Below are positions 59,970-64,000 of a stretch of 64,000 nt of DNA, in pieces. The stretch comes from MPNP01 sp963668325. GTDB lineage: Bacteria; Pseudomonadota; Alphaproteobacteria; Rhodobacterales; Rhodobacteraceae. The stretch lies in assembly GCA_963668325.1 (NCBI GenBank), contig OY764222.1, forward strand, positions 2,232,001 to 2,296,000. The letters are read 5' to 3'. Within the stretch, counting starts at the first letter, position 1. Every line of letters begins with the position of its first letter. The translations under genes and the position numbers were made by a program. Under the pieces are notes generated by a model, which worked only from the letters and a program-made list of their open reading frames with translations, did not search any database and was not told where the DNA came from.

Positions 59970-60637
59970 AATTTGTCAGTTATAAAAACGAACAAGAGTG
60001 GCAAAGCGGTATAACCTCTCAAATAGTTCACGAGTTGGAAGAAGAAGCAAAACTTTCTGACACTCAAACGTTGGTTGTCCCTGGTGGAACAACACCAGGC
60101 CCAATATTTGAAGTTCTATCGAAGAGTAAACTGGATTGGTCAAATATTGTTGTTATTCCTTCAGATGAGAGATGTGTCCCCTCAAACACACCACGTTCAA
60201 ATTATTATTTACTTAAGCAAACACTATTGAAGAACCGGGCAGCCAAAGCCCAAGCCATATCATTATACAATGAACAATGGGAATCATCGGATTTCCAGAC
60301 GGTTAATCAAAAAATAAGTTCTAACTTGCCACTTTCAGTCTGCGTTTTGGGTATGGGAGAAGACCTCCATACGGCTTCACTATTTCCTAATTCCCCAGAT
60401 TTGGTTACTGCGATTTCACTAGATTCACCGCACATAACGAAAGTATCTGTTCCCAATCAACCTGAAGAAAGAATAACCCTTTCACTTAGAGTTTTACAGG
60501 AAGCAAAGCATATCCATGTTATCTTTAAGGGACTTGCCAAAAAACAGAACTTGTTGGCCAGTTACAAAGCAACAGATCCAAGAGAAGCGCCGATCCTGTA
60601 TTTTGCTTCCAAAGCCACATTTCATTACGTGGATTGA
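59966..60637 (+). CDS. pgl: 6-Phosphogluconolactonase
   Basis: Pgl hydrolyses 6-phosphogluconolactone to 6-phosphogluconate. The protein is 223 residues from TTG 59966, which overlaps the zwf stop (TTGA); a GTG at 59948 would add six residues. It belongs to the glucosamine/galactosamine-6-phosphate isomerase-like DevB family: LVVPGGTTPGPIFEVLS, VIPSDERCVPSNTPRSNYYLLKQTLL (in two parts) and VCVLGMGEDLHTASLFPNSP, with ERITLSL near the end. It is coupled to zwf and to pgi on either side. Confidence 0.93.
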   Translation: MKFVSYKNEQEWQSGITSQIVHELEEEAKLSDTQTLVVPGGTTPGPIFEVLSKSKLDWSNIVVIPSDERCVPSNTPRSNYYLLKQTLLKNRAAKAQAISLYNEQWESSDFQTVNQKISSNLPLSVCVLGMGEDLHTASLFPNSPDLVTAISLDSPHITKVSVPNQPEERITLSLRVLQEAKHIHVIFKGLAKKQNLLASYKATDPREAPILYFASKATFHYVD

Positions 60638-60642
60638 TCCAA

Positions 60643-62244
60643 ATGATCTGGCAGGAATTAAAGAAAAGGGGCAAAGCAACCTCTTCAAAAAGAATTACAA
60701 CTCACTTTGAGGACGATAAAGATCGGCTATCTAAGTTTTCAATCCAATTTGATGGGCTGTATTTTGATTACTCCAAGACCAACATTGATTTATCCACAAA
60801 AAATCTCCTGATCCAGTTATCTAGCGTCAAGAATGTTGGCCAATACCGTGAACAAATGTTCGCTGGTGAAAGAATTAATTTTACTGAAAACAGATCTGTC
60901 CTACATACACTTGAACGCAATCCGACTGGTCCAGATGTGATCGTAGATGGGCAGGTCATCAATGATGAGGTTCAAAAAGCTCAAGCCAAATTCCTAACTT
61001 TTGCCGAAGCAATCAGGAAGGGCAAGATCCTAACGAGTAACTCATCCAAATTTACGGATGTAATCAATATAGGGATCGGGGGATCTGATCTCGGACCCAA
61101 AATGGTGACAAAAGCCCTTACCCCCTATGCCGATGGGCCAAGAATTCATTTCCTTTCAAACATAGATGGAGCCCAAACCTTTGATTTAACGAGCAGCCTG
61201 GATCCCACGAAGACCCTGGTTATTATTGCCTCGAAAACATTTACGACAATCGAAACAATGACCAATGCCCTTGAGGTAAAGAATTGGCTATTGAATTCTG
61301 TAGGGATTGAAAATGTGGATAAGCACCTCTGTGCCATTTCCAATGCCAGGGAAAAATGTGCTGAATGGGGAGTTAAGGAAGATAGAATCTTTACCTTCGG
61401 GGAATCGATAGGGGGTAGGTATTCTGTTTGGTCAGCTATTGGGCTTAGTGCAGCTATCGCCATTGGCCGGCGCAATTTTTGTCACTTGCTTGAAGGTGGC
61501 AAATCCCTGGATTGTCATTTTCGATCAGCCCCTACGCAAGTAAATCTTCCCATGATGCTTGCTCTGGTTGGTATCTGGCATAATCAAATTTGTGGATATT
61601 CCACCAGGGCTGTAGTTCCATATGAAGAACGGATGGAATATTTCCCAGATTACCTGCAGCAGTTGGAAATGGAATCAAATGGCAAAGTCACCAAATTCGA
61701 CCAATCCGATTTAAATTTTTCCTCTGGTCCAATTATCTGGGGTGGCACCGGTACGAATGGACAACATGCATACTTTCAGCACCTCCATCAAAGTAACATT
61801 ATTACCCCATGTGAGTTTTTGGTTGGTGCCATGGGGCACGAACCCGAGCTGCAAACCCATCACGATTATCTGGTTGCCAACTGCTTTGCTCAGTCCGAAG
61901 CATTAATGTGTGGAACCGTGTCTGGGAATAATTCTGTTGCAAAGAAAACACGGCCTAACTATCGGAATTTTAATGGTAATCGCCCATCAACCACGCTCAT
62001 TTACAAAAAGCTTAACCCCTATGTACTTGGGCAGCTAATTGCCCTGTATGAGCATCGTGTTTTTGTAGAGGGTATAATTCTGGGGATAAACAGTTTTGAT
62101 CAATGGGGAGTAGAATTAGGCAAAGGATTGGCTCAACAGATTTTCCCCTTGATTACTGATCGGAACAACACAACGAGCGGATTAAGCAACTCACTTAAAG
62201 GATTAATAGCCCAAACCCATGCCTATAGGCAAAAAATTCACTAG
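60643..62244 (+). CDS. pgi: Glucose-6-phosphate isomerase
   Basis: Pgi interconverts glucose 6-phosphate and fructose 6-phosphate. The protein is 533 residues from ATG 60643; a TTG at 60634 overlapping pgl is also possible. Signatures are NIGIGGSDLGPKMVTKAL, ASKTFTTIETM with the following AL, FGESIGGRYSVWSAIGLS, the catalytic Glu and His in GGTGTNGQHAYFQHLHQ and the Lys region VELGKGLA. Length and motifs are those of the standard proteobacterial enzyme. It ends the zwf-pgl-pgi unit and is convergent with the ASKHA gene. Confidence 0.97.
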   Translation: MIWQELKKRGKATSSKRITTHFEDDKDRLSKFSIQFDGLYFDYSKTNIDLSTKNLLIQLSSVKNVGQYREQMFAGERINFTENRSVLHTLERNPTGPDVIVDGQVINDEVQKAQAKFLTFAEAIRKGKILTSNSSKFTDVINIGIGGSDLGPKMVTKALTPYADGPRIHFLSNIDGAQTFDLTSSLDPTKTLVIIASKTFTTIETMTNALEVKNWLLNSVGIENVDKHLCAISNAREKCAEWGVKEDRIFTFGESIGGRYSVWSAIGLSAAIAIGRRNFCHLLEGGKSLDCHFRSAPTQVNLPMMLALVGIWHNQICGYSTRAVVPYEERMEYFPDYLQQLEMESNGKVTKFDQSDLNFSSGPIIWGGTGTNGQHAYFQHLHQSNIITPCEFLVGAMGHEPELQTHHDYLVANCFAQSEALMCGTVSGNNSVAKKTRPNYRNFNGNRPSTTLIYKKLNPYVLGQLIALYEHRVFVEGIILGINSFDQWGVELGKGLAQQIFPLITDRNNTTSGLSNSLKGLIAQTHAYRQKIH

Positions 62245-62415
62245 TGCACGATTCAATACTTAAACTTCCATTATTGATCGCAGATTAATTCTATTTCGGT
62301 GGACAGGCCGTCGAAAGAACTGGTTGAAGCATGGACAAGGTTCCTACACCAAGCCTTTTATTGGAAGTGGTTTGAGAGAAATTAATTCAGTTTCAGATAA
62401 ACACAAATTAGTTTT

Positions 62416-64000
62416 CTATCGGTTTCTTTTTCTTCGTTGTCTCCTTTTGCCAGCTCCAGGCAAATGATTACAGTTCGGTAACATGACAACTTTGTTTAGT
62501 TCAGGAAATTCATCTACTGCATGGGGAATGGCGTTGGCATTGACGAAATGTTCCTGAAACCGTGGTTCGACAGCCGTTTCGATTTTCTCAATCTGGAAGA
62601 CTGTCTCCTCAATGCTTTTTCGTGCTTCCAAGTTACACAAACCAATTCTTGCCCCTGACCCTGCAGCATTGCCTGATGAAACGACCTTATCCAATTCACA
62701 ATCAGGAATCATGCCCAAAACCATTGCATGCTTGGTAGAAATATGTGACCCGAAAGCTCCGGCCAGAACAATACGATCAACTTTGTCTGAACCAAATTTA
62801 TCCATTAACAATTTTGCCCCCGCATAGAGAGCAGATTTGGCAAGTTGAATAGCCCGGACGTCATTCTGGGTAACCGTAATGGGAGGGGTTCCAGCTTCAG
62901 TATCCTCATACAGGACATAGGAATAGGTTCTGCCATCAGCTATAATTCTGTCGGTAGCCAGGGTTTCAGGGGGTCCAACCAAACCCGATTGATCAATTAT
63001 TCCAGCCATCCGCATCTCGGCAATGGCTTCGATTATCCCAGATCCACAAATACCATTGACACCTGTGCTTAACACAATGTCCTGGAAACCCTCTTCATCT
63101 GACCATAAATCGCTACCGATAACTTTAAATCTGGGAATTTTCGTTTCTGGGTTAATTGAAACTCTTTCAATTGATCCTGGTGATGCCCTTTGTCCTGAAG
63201 ATATTTGAGCTCCTTCAAAAGCTGGTCCAGTAGGGGAAGAACAGGCCAATACCCTGGTCTTATCACCAAAAATAATTTCTGCGTTGGTTCCGACATCGAC
63301 GATCAAAACCTTGTCATCAGATTTTTGTGGCTCTTCGGATAAAATAACACCGGCTGCATCGGCACCAACATGTCCGGCCACACAGGGAAATAAATAAATT
63401 GGGGTGGAATATTCTAGTGAGGATAGGCCCAGATCTGCAGCAGTCAGGCTTAAGGAAGAGGAAACCGCCAAGGCAAATGGAGCTTGGCCTAGCTCGATAG
63501 GGTCAATACCAAGCAGCAGGTGATGCATTATCGGATTACAAACAATAACGACGTCCAATACGGAATTTAACGAAACATCATTTTTGCTGGCAATGGTTTT
63601 GAAAACCGTGTTTAAACCTTCCCGAACAACTTCGGTCAGTTCCTTGTCACCTCCTGGATTCATCATTGAATAGGAGACCCTGCTCATCAAATCTTCGCCA
63701 AACCTGATTTGTGGATTCATAATTCCAGCTGAATCCAATACCGAACCATCTCTGAGATTGCATAGATGAACAGCAATGGTTGTTGAGCCCAAATCAATGG
63801 CTAGGCCAAAAATAGGGTCTTCGTTTAATCCAGCCCAAACCCTTGTTATCGTGAAGTCTTCGTACTGATGATTATTCCACAGGGCCAGGGTGATGCCAAA
63901 ATTTTCCTTTCGTAAAACCGTCTGGAGAGTTCGGAGTTGGCTGGTACATATATCCACATTCTCAATGTCCCATTGGTCCTTCAAAGCCTTCTTTACTCTT
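62416..64000 (-). CDS. Ferredoxin-ASKHA (RACo/DUF4445-type) corrinoid reactivation protein, partial
   Basis: This is the carboxy-terminal part of a protein whose beginning lies outside the window; the frame stays open to base 64000. It shows the ASKHA-type ATPase of reductive activators of corrinoid proteins: FGLAIDLGSTTIAVHLCNL, NPQIRFGEDLMSRVSY, VIVCNPIMHHLLLGIDP, VLIVDVGTNAEIIFG, CSSPTGPAFEGAQI, STGVNGICGSGIIEAIAEM and VLAGAFGSHI. The missing amino-terminal part should hold a 2Fe-2S ferredoxin domain. Such proteins re-reduce cobalamin in methyltransferase systems. The last residues are strongly basic (KRRQRRKRNR), which is unusual. Confidence 0.88.
   Translation of the reverse strand, partial: RVKKALKDQWDIENVDICTSQLRTLQTVLRKENFGITLALWNNHQYEDFTITRVWAGLNEDPIFGLAIDLGSTTIAVHLCNLRDGSVLDSAGIMNPQIRFGEDLMSRVSYSMMNPGGDKELTEVVREGLNTVFKTIASKNDVSLNSVLDVVIVCNPIMHHLLLGIDPIELGQAPFALAVSSSLSLTAADLGLSSLEYSTPIYLFPCVAGHVGADAAGVILSEEPQKSDDKVLIVDVGTNAEIIFGDKTRVLACSSPTGPAFEGAQISSGQRASPGSIERVSINPETKIPRFKVIGSDLWSDEEGFQDIVLSTGVNGICGSGIIEAIAEMRMAGIIDQSGLVGPPETLATDRIIADGRTYSYVLYEDTEAGTPPITVTQNDVRAIQLAKSALYAGAKLLMDKFGSDKVDRIVLAGAFGSHISTKHAMVLGMIPDCELDKVVSSGNAAGSGARIGLCNLEARKSIEETVFQIEKIETAVEPRFQEHFVNANAIPHAVDEFPELNKVVMLPNCNHLPGAGKRRQRRKRNR

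Overview
The window looks like an AT-rich alphaproteobacterial chromosome. The evidence is gene content and order: an antiphosphate-type pstSCA with a DUF3333-containing PstA, rplU-rpmA-obgE-proB-proA, a DUF882 peptidase beside an L,D-transpeptidase and an lpxD-like/ACP/ketosynthase trio, an IalB protein, CorC and XerD next to a secreted repeat-like protein, and aroK-aroB. The order or family cannot be fixed from the sequence alone. TTG starts appear repeatedly (aroK, livG, livM, zwf, the Abi gene).

Layout. 1-2,440: a decaying, more G+C-rich mobile remnant (DUF6880 gene, a pRiA4b ORF-3 pseudogene with two in-frame stops, and a DruA-like/transposase fragment) ending exactly at the 3' end of a tRNA-Ser(CGA). 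2,650-23,056: core housekeeping block (phosphate uptake behind a likely Pho box, ribosomal proteins L21/L27, Obg, proline synthesis, envelope and lipid genes, CorC/XerD, shikimate genes). 23,249-45,912: a 23-kb accessory catabolic block in two parts separated by a dead transposase. Part A holds a GntR regulator with divergent operons: two different split transketolases, a mandelate-racemase-type enolase, a flavin monooxygenase, a tripartite tricarboxylate (TctCBA) importer, a sulfatase, its formylglycine-generating enzyme and an SDR. Part B is a tight ten-gene operon: metal-dependent cyclase/hydrolase, cupin, SDR, 3-hydroxyacyl-CoA-type dehydrogenase, a complete Liv-type ABC importer and a BKACE (DUF849) enzyme. 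46,252-57,142: a defence-like island with unrecognised genes, an apparently intact IS5-family element with a TAA target duplication, and a type I restriction-modification operon with an abortive-infection-type gene inserted between hsdS and hsdR. 57,252-64,000: radical SAM protein, zwf-pgl-pgi, and the 3' part of a ferredoxin-ASKHA (RACo-type) protein that runs off the window.

How it works together. Part A reads as import of a sulfated organic acid or sugar derivative, sulfate removal by a formylglycine sulfatase activated by its own FGE, oxidation/dehydration by SDR and enolase enzymes, and C2 transfer by two distinct two-subunit transketolases. Part B reads as import and beta-oxidation-like conversion of a 3-hydroxy acid to a 3-keto acid that BKACE cleaves with acetyl-CoA. 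Neither pathway matches a complete scheme I can name; this block is the best candidate for an undescribed system.
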